Shown: positions 50,373-59,731 of the stretch, in pieces
Numbering within the stretch: position 1 is the first letter of the stretch
How the letters are laid out: each line of letters begins with the position of its first letter
Assembly (NCBI RefSeq): GCF_000468095.1
Contig: NZ_ASZC01000023.1
Location: 1 to 64,000 of the forward strand
Source of the DNA: Pantoea sp. AS-PWVM4
GTDB lineage: Bacteria; Pseudomonadota; Gammaproteobacteria; Enterobacterales; Enterobacteriaceae
Reading direction: 5' to 3'
DNA: 64,000 nt
Notes under the pieces: model-generated
The model's database searches: none
What the model was told of the DNA's origin: nothing
Seen by the model: the letters and a program-made list of their open reading frames with translations, nothing else
Made by a program: the position numbers and the translations under genes

Positions 50373-51713
50373 TTACAGCCAGCCCGCAAACCATTCCGGC
50401 ATCACGAACAGGTTGAAATGGTTAACCAGCAACATCAGGCCGACAAATACCACCGAGACAGAGACCCACTGACGGGCATAAGGCATAAAGCGGATGCCAA
50501 TCACCGGCTTGATGAAGAACGGATGGGCAAAAGCCGAGATCAACACCTGAGAAATCGATAACGTCAGCGCCACATAGATGACGTTCGGCCAGATCAAGGT
50601 GGTCGCCAGCACGGCCACCACCACCAGGCTGGCAACGATATTCCAGTAGAACTCGACGTTGGTCCGTCCATTGGCCTGAGAAATTGCGCCGGTCAGGCCG
50701 CCCATCGGACGTAGCATGCCAAACAGCAACATCAGCGGGATCAGATGGTAAACCTGCTCATGGGAAGAGCCGTACAACACCCGGACAATCACCGGTGACA
50801 GAATGCCAATCGCCAGGTACATCACACTGCTGAACAGCATGATGACGAAGGTGCCTTTCAGGAACAGTTTTTTCAACTGCTCAGGATCGTGCTGCTTCTC
50901 GGCAAAGCGCGGCAACGCCAGACGGTTGATTACCGGTGAAACCAGCTTCAGCGGTTGCAGAATCAGCTCTTTAGCCAGCGAGTAAATCCCCAGCATATCG
51001 GCCCCCATCACCTTACCCACAATCAGCGCATCTGCCTGAGTACGCAGTTGGTTGATGGTTTGCGATCCCAGTTGATAGATACCGTAGCGCACCGCCGCAA
51101 TGAAGGTTGCCCGGTCGAATTCCCAGGTTGGCCGCCAGGATTTTTCACCGAAGTAAATCATGCAGAGAATACGCGTGAAGGCGGCGATGAACAGACCGAG
51201 GATCGCCGCGGCCACCGTCAGCGTGGTGAAATACAACATCGCCACGGTACACAGGAAGGCAAACAACTTGGTGACCATCTCAATCTTCGCCAGCGTCACC
51301 ATGCGTTTGGTTTTGACAAAATGCGCCTGATATTGCGACAGATGCCCCAACACGAGGAAGTTCAGGCTGGTGAGCATAATCAGCCCGGTCAACTCCGGCA
51401 GATGGTAGAACCAGGAAACCGGCCAGGCAATCATCAACATAATCAAACCGGTACATAAACTGAGCGAGACGTTAACCCAGTAGATGGTGCTCTGCTCACG
51501 GCGTGTAATGTCCTGACGGTGCACGAGGTAACTGCTCATGCCCATGTCCTGCAACACCGAGGCAACCGCCAGAATGGCGTTAATGATCGCCAGTAATCCC
51601 AGCTCATGCGCCTCCAGCTTACGCGCCAGGACGCTGAGTTGTAACACCTGCAACACCGCAGCAAAACCGGTGCTGCCGAGTAACCAAATAGCTTGCGACT
51701 TTAATCCGCTCAC
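50373..51713 (-). CDS. wzx: Exopolysaccharide repeat-unit flippase Wzx (AmsL/WzxC type)
   Basis: A 446-residue MOP-superfamily flippase with about 12-14 membrane helices. The N-terminal SQAIWLLGSTGFAAVLQVLQ and the central AVRYGIYQLGSQTINQLRTQ resemble AmsL and WzxC. It moves undecaprenyl-linked repeat units to the periplasm. Last gene of the exopolysaccharide operon; its start overlaps the preceding stop by four bases. Confidence 0.88.
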   Translation of the reverse strand: MSGLKSQAIWLLGSTGFAAVLQVLQLSVLARKLEAHELGLLAIINAILAVASVLQDMGMSSYLVHRQDITRREQSTIYWVNVSLSLCTGLIMLMIAWPVSWFYHLPELTGLIMLTSLNFLVLGHLSQYQAHFVKTKRMVTLAKIEMVTKLFAFLCTVAMLYFTTLTVAAAILGLFIAAFTRILCMIYFGEKSWRPTWEFDRATFIAAVRYGIYQLGSQTINQLRTQADALIVGKVMGADMLGIYSLAKELILQPLKLVSPVINRLALPRFAEKQHDPEQLKKLFLKGTFVIMLFSSVMYLAIGILSPVIVRVLYGSSHEQVYHLIPLMLLFGMLRPMGGLTGAISQANGRTNVEFYWNIVASLVVVAVLATTLIWPNVIYVALTLSISQVLISAFAHPFFIKPVIGIRFMPYARQWVSVSVVFVGLMLLVNHFNLFVMPEWFAGWL

Positions 51714-52936
51714 ACTATGCGCTCCAGAATCTTGGCCAGCTCGCCATAGGCGATATGTTGATTAAACTCGGTTTCCACTTTATGGCGCGCAGCGGCAATT
51801 ACCGGTGCAACGTCCACATCCCCGCGCGACAGGCGTAATAACGTTTGCGCCAGCTCATCGGGATTGTTCTCAGAAACCAGCCAGCCGCTTACGTTGTTCT
51901 GTATCAGCTCTGGGATACCACTATGGAAGGTGGAGACAACCGGCAAACCTACCGCCATCGCCTCCATCAGCGCCACCGGAATTCCCTCCATATCGCCATC
52001 CGCCGCCGTTTTAGACGGCAGCAAAAAGATGTCTGCTTCGTTCAGCGCCTGGCGAATCTCGTCCTGTGGTTTAAAGCCCGGCATGCTGACGCAATCTTCC
52101 AGGCCTGCGCGCGCAATATGCTCACGCATCATGCCGTCCTGCTCACCGTTACCGATAATGGTGAACTGGAACTGACCGCCCTGATCACGCAGGATTTCAC
52201 TGGCTTTCACCGCCACATCCAGCCCTTTTTTCTCGGTCAGACGTGCCACGGAGACAATGCGCAACGGCGAATGAAAAGCGGCACGCGGGCGGAAATTAAA
52301 CTTTTCTGGCTCAATGCCCATGCGCGTAACATGAATTTTCTCCGCCGGGCAGCCCATCTCAATTAGCTTGTTCTCCCACAGATGGCTGATAGGTAGCATC
52401 AGTTCGCTCTGGCGGAACAGATTGACGTAATCCAGCTTGTGTTCCTCGAGGATATGACGACGTGAGATGTCGGCACCGTGGAACACCGTAGCCTGCTTGC
52501 CTTTCAGTACGCCAAGTTCACGCAATTTATTCGCCAGCGCCCCGGCATAGCCGAAATGCACCAGGAAGACATCGGCGACAAAGGGTTCTTTGGTATTGGC
52601 GACAATCGCCGGCAGCAGCAGTTTGCTGGACTGTGCGCCATAGCGGCGCACATTGAGGGATTTGATCAGCGAGGGCTTGGCAATTTTCGGCAGCATCAAT
52701 CCGATACGCTGCGTAAGCTTATCGAGATTCGATACTTTCTCCTCCGGCAACAGATAATGTGTTTTCGCCGCCAGATTGTAATCATCGAACGCGGCATGAC
52801 GGTTAATCATGTCGCCCGGAAACACGGAGATCACCTCCACGTCATAACCGGCATCAATAAAATGCGTCACCTGATTGAGGACAAACGTCTCAGAGGCAAC
52901 CGGGAAACGCATGGTGAAAAAGGTCAGCTTCATCAC
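51710..52936 (-). CDS. GT4 glycosyltransferase (AmsK/WceK/WcaL-like)
   Basis: A 408-residue GT-B enzyme. N-terminal LTFFTMRFPVASETFVLNQV, the CHARLTEKKGLD-type donor start (SVARLTEKKGLDVAVKA) and the C-terminal GIPVALMEAMAVGLPVVSTF with the EX7E motif are characteristic of the colanic-acid WcaL group. Its place between a pyruvyl transferase and wzx matches amsK. Donor and linkage not readable. Confidence 0.86.
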   Translation of the reverse strand: MMKLTFFTMRFPVASETFVLNQVTHFIDAGYDVEVISVFPGDMINRHAAFDDYNLAAKTHYLLPEEKVSNLDKLTQRIGLMLPKIAKPSLIKSLNVRRYGAQSSKLLLPAIVANTKEPFVADVFLVHFGYAGALANKLRELGVLKGKQATVFHGADISRRHILEEHKLDYVNLFRQSELMLPISHLWENKLIEMGCPAEKIHVTRMGIEPEKFNFRPRAAFHSPLRIVSVARLTEKKGLDVAVKASEILRDQGGQFQFTIIGNGEQDGMMREHIARAGLEDCVSMPGFKPQDEIRQALNEADIFLLPSKTAADGDMEGIPVALMEAMAVGLPVVSTFHSGIPELIQNNVSGWLVSENNPDELAQTLLRLSRGDVDVAPVIAAARHKVETEFNQHIAYGELAKILERIV

Positions 52937-52937
52937 T

Positions 52938-54200
52938 TCACCCTAAGACGTTAAGAATTTCTTCAGTGATTCGGTTACCAATCTCACGTTCCTGTGCCAC
53001 TGCTGCGTCAACTTTCTGTTTCACGTTGTCGTAATCCGCCAGTACGGTATGTACCTTATCGATGAGTGAGCCATCCATCAGGCTTTTCACATCGGTCGCC
53101 ATTTGCGGCAGGCCAAGCTGGTTCATCACACCCAGCGACTTGTGCTCATAATTGATGGCGACGGCAGGGGTACCGAAATTCATCGAGATAATGGCGGAAT
53201 GCAGGCGAGTGCCGATCGTCAGATGGCAATGACTTAATAATATGCCGAGTTCGAGGTCGTTAAATTCGTCCATAATCACATGATAATGCTCAGGATGATC
53301 GACGCGATCGCGCAACTGTAGCGCCACCATGCGGTCATCTTTGGCATAACTGTCGATGCCGGTACAGGTCGAGAAAGCCACCACCTGATAACCCTCGGCG
53401 ATCATCGCGTTAATCACCCGACCAAACGCGGCTTCATACTCTTTCTGCGTCACGCCAAGACGTTTGTCGAACGGTGCCAACTCACGCACGGTGATGGCTA
53501 TCGTTTTGCGCGCGCTGATAATCTCTTTCCAGTGCAACAGGTTATGACTGGGGTTCGCCACTGCGCGGGCCTTAACCAGAAAGGCGGTGTCGACGCCCTT
53601 TTTCACCCTGCTAGTGGTCACGCCATCTTGCTTCAGGCGATCGAGGCTCACCTCTTCACGCAGCACAAGGCTATCGACACGGTCAAATACGAAGTTCGCC
53701 AACGCATTCACACGCGGATTTTCAAACGGCCCGACCGAATGGCCGATCATATGTAGCGGTTTTTTTGCCATCAGCGCACACAGCGCATGATCGAACTGCG
53801 TCACCCCATACAGATCGACAAAGAAAGAACCACCAACCTGAATAACGGCGTCATAAGAGGCAAGACTTTTGGTGAATTCAGCCAGATGCGGCGGCACGGA
53901 GAACGATTTATACAGCCCACCTTTGCCGAGGTGCGCCATCATAATCTCCGGCATCAGTCGGTTTGCGACTTTACGCTTGACGCTGCCCACCAATCCTTTT
54001 GCTGATTGGCTGTTGTGCAGAAACAGGGAATCCTGCTGAATCTCATGCTGCAACAAATATCCGGAGCTGGTTGGATAACGACTGATAACGTCAATATCCA
54101 GATCACTACGCGCAGACTGAAGCGAATCGATCAGTCCACGTAAAATCGCGCCATCCCCACGATTTCCACAGGTATGGTTACCCACCAATAAAATCTTCAT
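52938..54200 (-). CDS. Polysaccharide pyruvyl transferase (AmsJ/WceJ/WcaK-like)
   Basis: A 420-residue member of the polysaccharide pyruvyl transferase family (GT-B-like), which puts a pyruvate ketal on a terminal sugar using phosphoenolpyruvate. Seen: ILLVGNHTCGNRGDGAILRG, VIQVGGSFFVDLYG, MIGHSVGPFENP and the C-terminal CHLTIGTRLHSAIISMNFGT. Separated from the next gene by one base. Pyruvylation is a known feature of amylovoran and stewartan side chains. Confidence 0.88.
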   Translation of the reverse strand: MKILLVGNHTCGNRGDGAILRGLIDSLQSARSDLDIDVISRYPTSSGYLLQHEIQQDSLFLHNSQSAKGLVGSVKRKVANRLMPEIMMAHLGKGGLYKSFSVPPHLAEFTKSLASYDAVIQVGGSFFVDLYGVTQFDHALCALMAKKPLHMIGHSVGPFENPRVNALANFVFDRVDSLVLREEVSLDRLKQDGVTTSRVKKGVDTAFLVKARAVANPSHNLLHWKEIISARKTIAITVRELAPFDKRLGVTQKEYEAAFGRVINAMIAEGYQVVAFSTCTGIDSYAKDDRMVALQLRDRVDHPEHYHVIMDEFNDLELGILLSHCHLTIGTRLHSAIISMNFGTPAVAINYEHKSLGVMNQLGLPQMATDVKSLMDGSLIDKVHTVLADYDNVKQKVDAAVAQEREIGNRITEEILNVLG

Positions 54201-54353
54201 AAAAACTCCAGATAAATTTTTGTAATTCTACAAACCGCCATTTCCTGAACTGGCAAAGTGAACTCTGTAAAAAAGACTGCAATAGAGGCGAAACGCCCGG
54301 AAAAGACCTGCTGCTGGCATGTCGGCCGCATCCCGGTGCGGCCGGTTTAATCA

Positions 54354-56564
54354 TCATGACTTGATAGCGAAATACGGCAGTGCGCACGGCTCCCCATTAA
54401 TCACCACGGAGACATACCCCTTTGGCTCGCGCGTATCGACCTGCTCGGGTTTGAGCGGGCGTGACGCCATCAATAAATCGCCCTGTTCATTGCCGCCAAT
54501 TCCGGCTTTACCGTTATGCAGACTGAAACGCTGCGGAGCTGGTTTGCTGCCGCTGGACGGTTTGCCCTGCGTCATGCTGGCATCCACCCTGGCGCAACGA
54601 CCGGCGAGGAAGCGATCCTTGCCGGTGCTTTTGATCAGCACGGCGGTGGTCGGCGTCCAGCCCGCCAGTTTGACGAACACTTTGGTGTCGGTGTCGGTGC
54701 GTGGTTCAAAGCGCACCTCTACCACGGGTGAACTGCCTTCAGCCGACCAACTGGCTTCAGCCTTATTGGTCTTGCGTTGCAGATGGATCACCGCCCTGCC
54801 GCCGGTCCCTTTACCGTCGATTGGGTTCATCAGCGGCTGATTGTCGGTGCCATTGCTAAACTGCGACTGACCAAAGACTTCAATTTCCCAACTGTCGCCC
54901 ACCGTCGGCGAGTAGAAGTTGCCCAGCTCAAACCAGGTTTCCTGATTGGTGTTGTTGGTCAGTCGAAAGCGTGAGGTGATGTAGTTGTATTTCAGGCTGC
55001 CGTCGATGGCGACGCCGTAAGACTCAACCCGCGTGGAACCCATCTCCCAGATATTCAGCCAGCGTTCGCCTTCGAGCGAGTTGTCGATCCAGCTTCCGGC
55101 CTGCAAATTGGTCTGACGCATATTCAGCCGCGAGTTATGGGCGATCAGCGGGTTCTTACAATCCTCAAGACTCAACGCATCAATGATCCATTGCCCGTTG
55201 GAAATATCACCCGGATGTTCGGTGTGCTCGATCCAGCCGTTGTGAATAATCGACTGGCTGCAACGCGGCAGATTCAACACCATGCCACCTTTACAGTGCT
55301 GAGCATTAAAGTTGGAAAGCTCAATGGCAGTGCTGTGATCCCAGTTACCGGCTTTCTGCCCGGACCAGCTGGCTTTGATCACATCGCCGGTACAGGCGTT
55401 GGCATACCACTGGTCAATTTTGCAATCCAGTGTATCGAGCAGACTCAGCGAGACGCCACCCACCTGGTTAAAGCGCAGACAGGCACCACGGAAGAACTGC
55501 CCCCCCGGACAGGTGTTGCGGAAAAGTCCCTGCTTGTTCGGGCGTTTGTCAGTGTTGCCGTTAAAAATCAGGTTAGAGATTTCGGTCCAGCGCGCATTCA
55601 CCTGGAACAGGAAATCGGAATGTCCGTCAGATACCAGCGTGGTGGCCGGGAAGTAGCCAAAGTTGACCATCGCACCGGAGATGCGGAAGAAACGCTGCTG
55701 CTGGTCGCCGAAATCACAGCCAGAAACAAAGAACGTGCCCGCCGGGAACTGCACGCATATCGGTTGATTCGCATCCTGCGACCATTGATACATCGCTTTG
55801 ATGGCGGGCGCAGTATCGGTTTTGCCGTCGGCTATCGCGCCGAAATCAAACAGCGTCAGGCGATTAAAATCGTCCACCACACGACGCCAGGTAAAACCCT
55901 CACCGGCAAATATCACGCCGCTATCGTCTTTACCCGCGCCAAACGCACCAACAAACTCACCGCCACCCACTTCCAGCCCTTCATGCCAGCTTTTCAGCTT
56001 GATTTTGGCACCGGCAAACAGTGGGCGGGTTTTGCGCAGCTCCTCCACCGACGGGATTTCGCCAATCAGCTGATAACCGTTCGGCTGCGCCAGACGCTGG
56101 CTGAAATTGCTTTGGTTCGGGCGGCTAACGTCATCAATGGAGAACAACGTATTGCCATTGCTGTCCTCCACCGCCATTGAATGCGCAGGATCGGCAATCA
56201 ATGCGGCATTATCGTGAATAAATTGCGCAAATTTGCCCTTATTCAACGCAATCGGCTGACTAATTTGGGACACTTTTCCGCTGGCGTCGCGCAGATAAAC
56301 CGGGATTTGATTCCCCGCTTTACTGGCATCGCTGCCCGCTTTACCAATCCACAATTTGCCCTCGAAGTTCTGCCAGAACTGCGGCGGCATGGTGTAAACA
56401 TTTTCCGGGGTGAGAATCGGTACATCCCCCTGCGGTACGCTGGAGGGATCCACCGTTTTCAGCGCCGGCTGGCCACTTTTTGCTGCGTAGCTGGAAAACG
56501 CACTCACCGAGAGTGCGGCAACAATGGAGGAGGCTGCGGTTTGCAAGACTTCTCTTCTTTTCAT
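54354..56564 (-). CDS. WceF/AmsF-like tailspike-fold exopolysaccharide-processing protein
   Basis: A 736-residue exported protein. The N-terminus MKRREVLQTAASSIVAALSV is a Tat-type signal (twin Arg in KRREVL), with cleavage near residue 28 (SSYAA-KSG). The middle, about residues 235-560, has the DFGAIADGKTDTAPAIKAMY entry typical of pectate-lyase/tailspike beta-helices and many short beta repeats. WceF of Pantoea stewartii has a phage-tailspike-like beta-helix and acts on its own glycan; length and locus position match. An endo-acting role on the polymer made by this locus is inferred. Confidence 0.82.
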   Translation of the reverse strand: MKRREVLQTAASSIVAALSVSAFSSYAAKSGQPALKTVDPSSVPQGDVPILTPENVYTMPPQFWQNFEGKLWIGKAGSDASKAGNQIPVYLRDASGKVSQISQPIALNKGKFAQFIHDNAALIADPAHSMAVEDSNGNTLFSIDDVSRPNQSNFSQRLAQPNGYQLIGEIPSVEELRKTRPLFAGAKIKLKSWHEGLEVGGGEFVGAFGAGKDDSGVIFAGEGFTWRRVVDDFNRLTLFDFGAIADGKTDTAPAIKAMYQWSQDANQPICVQFPAGTFFVSGCDFGDQQQRFFRISGAMVNFGYFPATTLVSDGHSDFLFQVNARWTEISNLIFNGNTDKRPNKQGLFRNTCPGGQFFRGACLRFNQVGGVSLSLLDTLDCKIDQWYANACTGDVIKASWSGQKAGNWDHSTAIELSNFNAQHCKGGMVLNLPRCSQSIIHNGWIEHTEHPGDISNGQWIIDALSLEDCKNPLIAHNSRLNMRQTNLQAGSWIDNSLEGERWLNIWEMGSTRVESYGVAIDGSLKYNYITSRFRLTNNTNQETWFELGNFYSPTVGDSWEIEVFGQSQFSNGTDNQPLMNPIDGKGTGGRAVIHLQRKTNKAEASWSAEGSSPVVEVRFEPRTDTDTKVFVKLAGWTPTTAVLIKSTGKDRFLAGRCARVDASMTQGKPSSGSKPAPQRFSLHNGKAGIGGNEQGDLLMASRPLKPEQVDTREPKGYVSVVINGEPCALPYFAIKS

Positions 56565-56629
56565 GCGTCAAATTCCGTGGTCAATGGGCGGTGAAAGTAT
56601 CCCCGAGGCACGACAATCGTTACGGCTTG

Positions 56630-57664
56630 CTAAACAAGCGCCAGCCAGCTTTGTTTGATCTGTTTACCGTCAAACTTCAGCGCAGTGTCTTTGGTTTTTT
56701 CGCTCATGGCGTAGAACAGGGCATCGTTGCTGGCGAGCTGATCCATGCGTGCCAGGAAGGTGGCTTTATCGTCCATCGGCACCAGGAAACCATCTTCGCC
56801 CTGATTGATGATCTCCTGCGGTCCGGTCGGGCAGTCATACGCCACCACCGGTAACGACCAGGATTTGGCTTCCAGCAGCACCAGCGGCAGCCCTTCATAG
56901 CGCGAGGTCATCAACGCCATGTCACTGTCACGGTAGTAATCGTTGATGTTGCTGACTCGGCCGACAAAATTGACGCTATCGTTAAGACCCAGCTGTGTCG
57001 CCTGCTCCTGTAACGACTGGCGCAGTTCACCGTCGCCAGCAATCACCAGCTTCCACTCCGGGTGGGTTTTGCTGAAATCGGCCCAGATATCCAGCAGCAA
57101 ATCGAAGCCTTTCTGGTGTTCAAGACGGCCAATGGCCAGCGCCTGCCGACTGCGTGCATTACGCTGGAATGATTTGTACACCACCGGATTCGGGATCTGC
57201 TGGCTGGGAATGTTCCAGCGGCTGAACACCTGATGATCTTTGTCGGTCAACACAATCACCTGGTCATAGAAGCGCAACAGCAGCCATTTCAGCAGTTTGA
57301 TCGGTTTACTGAATGAGTTGATGGCGATGTGTTCACAGGCATAGGCCTTGAAGCGTTTTTTCTTCATCGACATCAGATTCCAGAAGGCAAACATCACGCT
57401 GAGACGCCCCATGCTGATCAGGAAAACGCTGTCGAATCCCTCCTGCTGGATACGCGCCACCGCACTTTTAATCGGGTTTTTATGCCCGGCGAAACTGACG
57501 ATCTCTTTCGCATGGGTGAATGGATAGAACGGCTTACCACTGCCCTCCAGCGAATACACGGTGACATCATGCTGCTCGCCGAGACACTCGGACATAAAGT
57601 TGCAGATGTTTTCCGTCCCCGCGTACGAATAGGCATCCTTAATCACCAGAACAATCTTTTTCAT
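56630..57664 (-). CDS. GT4 glycosyltransferase (AmsD-like)
   Basis: A 344-residue GT-B enzyme. The N-terminal KIVLVIKDAYSYAGTENICN, donor-site start RQALAIGRLEHQKGFDLLLD and the C-terminal MTSRYEGLPLVLLEAKSWSLPVV with an EX7E-like pair are seen. In amylovoran the corresponding AmsD is a galactosyltransferase; the exact sugar here is inference. Confidence 0.86.
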   Translation of the reverse strand: MKKIVLVIKDAYSYAGTENICNFMSECLGEQHDVTVYSLEGSGKPFYPFTHAKEIVSFAGHKNPIKSAVARIQQEGFDSVFLISMGRLSVMFAFWNLMSMKKKRFKAYACEHIAINSFSKPIKLLKWLLLRFYDQVIVLTDKDHQVFSRWNIPSQQIPNPVVYKSFQRNARSRQALAIGRLEHQKGFDLLLDIWADFSKTHPEWKLVIAGDGELRQSLQEQATQLGLNDSVNFVGRVSNINDYYRDSDMALMTSRYEGLPLVLLEAKSWSLPVVAYDCPTGPQEIINQGEDGFLVPMDDKATFLARMDQLASNDALFYAMSEKTKDTALKFDGKQIKQSWLALV

Positions 57665-57702
57665 GAAACGCTTTCCACCTCAAACGTAAATGATGCCAGC
57701 TA

Positions 57703-58455
57703 TTAACGATGCTTCAGGGTGAAAAGCACACCATTCACCATATACCAGCCGTAATAGTAATAAATTTTTAAGGGATTGTTTTTATAGATAATTCTTAATA
57801 ATTCCAGATGCCATTTCGCTGCTTTGTTTTTATTACGAGACAGCGAATCGCCCAGTTCGTAATAGTTCACCAGCGTTTTCTGGATCACCCTGGCTTGCCT
57901 GTAGCGGAGAAACAGTTCGTAGAGGAACAGGAAATCTTCATGGCCTTTACGCTGGAAGAAGATGCCCTGCGGGGGACGGCGGAAACAGACGGATGAGAAG
58001 CAGACGCGATACTGCTTCTTCACGAAGTTTTCCTGTTGCAGATAGGGTTTGCTGTAGTTGATGTCGTGATCAGCGCTTTGGGTTTTGTAGTGATAATGGG
58101 TAATGACGAAATCGTCACCTGCCGCCAGCGCGGCGGCCTGCTCCGCCAGTTTTTCCGGGTGCCACTCATCATCACTGTCGAGAAACGCAATGATCTCTTC
58201 CTGCGCGGCGCGCAACCCGACATTACGGGTTTCTGCGGCCCCGAGGTTCATCTCATTGTCCAACACAGTGATGCGCGCATCCTGGCAGTGCTCACGCACC
58301 AGCGCCAGTGAGTCATCGGTCGACTTATCGTTGATGAGGTAGATGTGCCAGTCGCTATAGCTTTGATTCATTACCGACTGCACGGCACGCAAAATGGTCT
58401 GACGTGCGTTATACATCGGCATGACAATGCCAATGGTGCCAACATGATTTTTCAT
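57703..58455 (-). CDS. GT2 glycosyltransferase (AmsE-like)
   Basis: A 250-residue GT-A enzyme: IGIVMPMYNARQTILRAVQS, YLINDKSTDDSLAL and the DXD-type AFLDSDDEWHPEKL, then the GHEDFLFLYELF acceptor-base motif. Terminal KNNPLKIYYYYGWYMVNGVL could touch the membrane. Size and order fit AmsE, although in ams the order is B-C-D-E while here this gene directly follows the B-like one. Confidence 0.84.
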   Translation of the reverse strand: MKNHVGTIGIVMPMYNARQTILRAVQSVMNQSYSDWHIYLINDKSTDDSLALVREHCQDARITVLDNEMNLGAAETRNVGLRAAQEEIIAFLDSDDEWHPEKLAEQAAALAAGDDFVITHYHYKTQSADHDINYSKPYLQQENFVKKQYRVCFSSVCFRRPPQGIFFQRKGHEDFLFLYELFLRYRQARVIQKTLVNYYELGDSLSRNKNKAAKWHLELLRIIYKNNPLKIYYYYGWYMVNGVLFTLKHR

Positions 58456-58525
58456 CTGAATACCCGTGAGAGGAGATGACAGGAACCAAAAAATGCTCCA
58501 GAGATCGGAGCCAATAAATACGCAA

Positions 58526-59443
58526 TCAAGAAACGGCTCTGCTGCCGAAAAACCGGGCTTTCACCTTATCCATCAGGCGGCTGAGAAAGTAGGCCTGGTT
58601 GTCCTTGTTGGTCAGGAAGAAGTAGCGTGCAAAACTGAGGCTCGCCTGCAATGAATTGCCATCCATTTTGTAGCGCAGTGGCAACTTGAACGCTTTGTAG
58701 GTGTGGATATCACGCGCAGTCAGGTAGGGTTTCATGGTGTCGAGCCAGAAGAAGGAGTATTTCACCGACTCCCCTTTATGTTTCGAACCGAATTTGGTCA
58801 CCAGATGGTAGGTCGCCAGCGGCTTATCGATCATCACAAAGGCATAGCCCATGCGATCGGCGCGGATGCAAAAGTCGTAATCCTGATGGCGGATATAACG
58901 GGCATCAAACTTGATCTTTTCAGCATCACCACGTCTCAGCACGATGGTACTGGTCTGAATAAAGCCATAGCAACCAAACAGATATTCAGCCACCGTCTCT
59001 TTTTTGCCCGGCGGCTGCATCGGCATGACTTTCAGGAAGCTGCCATCCTGATGGATGTTTACCTGGCTAAAGATGACATAGCGGGATTTGCCCTGCGCCT
59101 CAAGGCTGGCGATGGTGCGGCTGACTTCCAATAGCTTGTCCGGATGCCACTCGTCATCCGCATCAAGGAAGCTGATAAAATCACCCGTGGCAAGTTCAAT
59201 GCCCTTATTACGCGCACCCGCACCGTTCAGTTTGACGTCCGACAGTTCCAGCCGGATATCCAGGTCCTGATAACGATCGCTATGTACCACCTGCGCCAGT
59301 TCAGTCGCATCGGCCGATTTGTCATCCACGATGATGACCTCAAAATTGCGATAGCTTTGCGCATTGACGCAATCCAGCGTGGTCACAATCGACTTCGACG
59401 CGTTATAGGCGGGAATTACAATTGAGAAACGGATGTCCTGCAT
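58526..59443 (-). CDS. GT2 glycosyltransferase (AmsB/WceB-like)
   Basis: A 305-residue GT-A enzyme with FSIVIPAYNASKSIVTTLDC, IIVDDKSADATELAQ, SFLDADDEWHPDKLLE and the IRHQDYDFCIRADRMGY motif. The ATG at 59443 follows AGAGG; a GTG three codons earlier is less likely. It is the first gene after wzc. In stewartan and amylovoran loci a Wzy polymerase gene is found in this stretch; none is present. Confidence 0.85.
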   Translation of the reverse strand: MQDIRFSIVIPAYNASKSIVTTLDCVNAQSYRNFEVIIVDDKSADATELAQVVHSDRYQDLDIRLELSDVKLNGAGARNKGIELATGDFISFLDADDEWHPDKLLEVSRTIASLEAQGKSRYVIFSQVNIHQDGSFLKVMPMQPPGKKETVAEYLFGCYGFIQTSTIVLRRGDAEKIKFDARYIRHQDYDFCIRADRMGYAFVMIDKPLATYHLVTKFGSKHKGESVKYSFFWLDTMKPYLTARDIHTYKAFKLPLRYKMDGNSLQASLSFARYFFLTNKDNQAYFLSRLMDKVKARFFGSRAVS

Positions 59444-59665
59444 TGCCAGCACCTCTTAAACAGCTGTTCCAGGGTTAACGGTAACCTCTGCGGGCTGAAG
59501 AGAGGAATTGGCTTTATTCCTAAAAATCATAGCGTTAGTTCCATTCTTCATTTGCAGATACGTACCATTACGGAATTACTTAAGCGTGTGCTGTGTGTAA
59601 CGTCATGCCAGACGGCATGAAAAAAATGAACGGCATCAATTCATCGCGCATTTAAAAACCAGGGC

Positions 59666-59685
59666 GCGCGATAAATCGCGCCGCT
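59666..59685. repeat. Dispersed palindromic repeat copy
   Basis: GCGCGATAAATCGCGCCGCT is identical to positions 119-138 and is followed by the same AC. It sits at the wzc-glycosyltransferase junction. Confidence 0.8.
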
Positions 59686-59690
59686 ACATA

Positions 59691-59714
59691 AAAATGGGGC
59701 GGATAAACCGCCCC
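59691..59714 (-). terminator. Terminator after wzc
   Basis: GGGGCGG (59696-59702), loop ATAAA, CCGCCCC (59708-59714); on the minus strand the stem is followed by ATTTTTA. It would limit read-through from wza-wzb-wzc into the glycosyltransferase genes unless antitermination acts. Confidence 0.8.
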
Positions 59715-59731
59715 GGAACTTTGCGTTTTAA

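Larger units (their letters stand above)
59453..59731. other. Gap between wzc and the first glycosyltransferase
   Basis: 279 bases with no ORF of useful length. It holds the wzc terminator (59691-59714) and one copy of the dispersed palindromic repeat (59666-59685). The remainder, 59453-59640, is AT-rich and may provide a promoter for the glycosyltransferase genes, though none is clear. Confidence 0.55.

Noticed and set aside
55137-56180. A 347-codon open frame on the plus strand opposite the WceF-like gene
   Set aside because: It mirrors a GC-rich coding gene, has no ribosome site or recognisable domain, and the minus-strand gene is clearly real.
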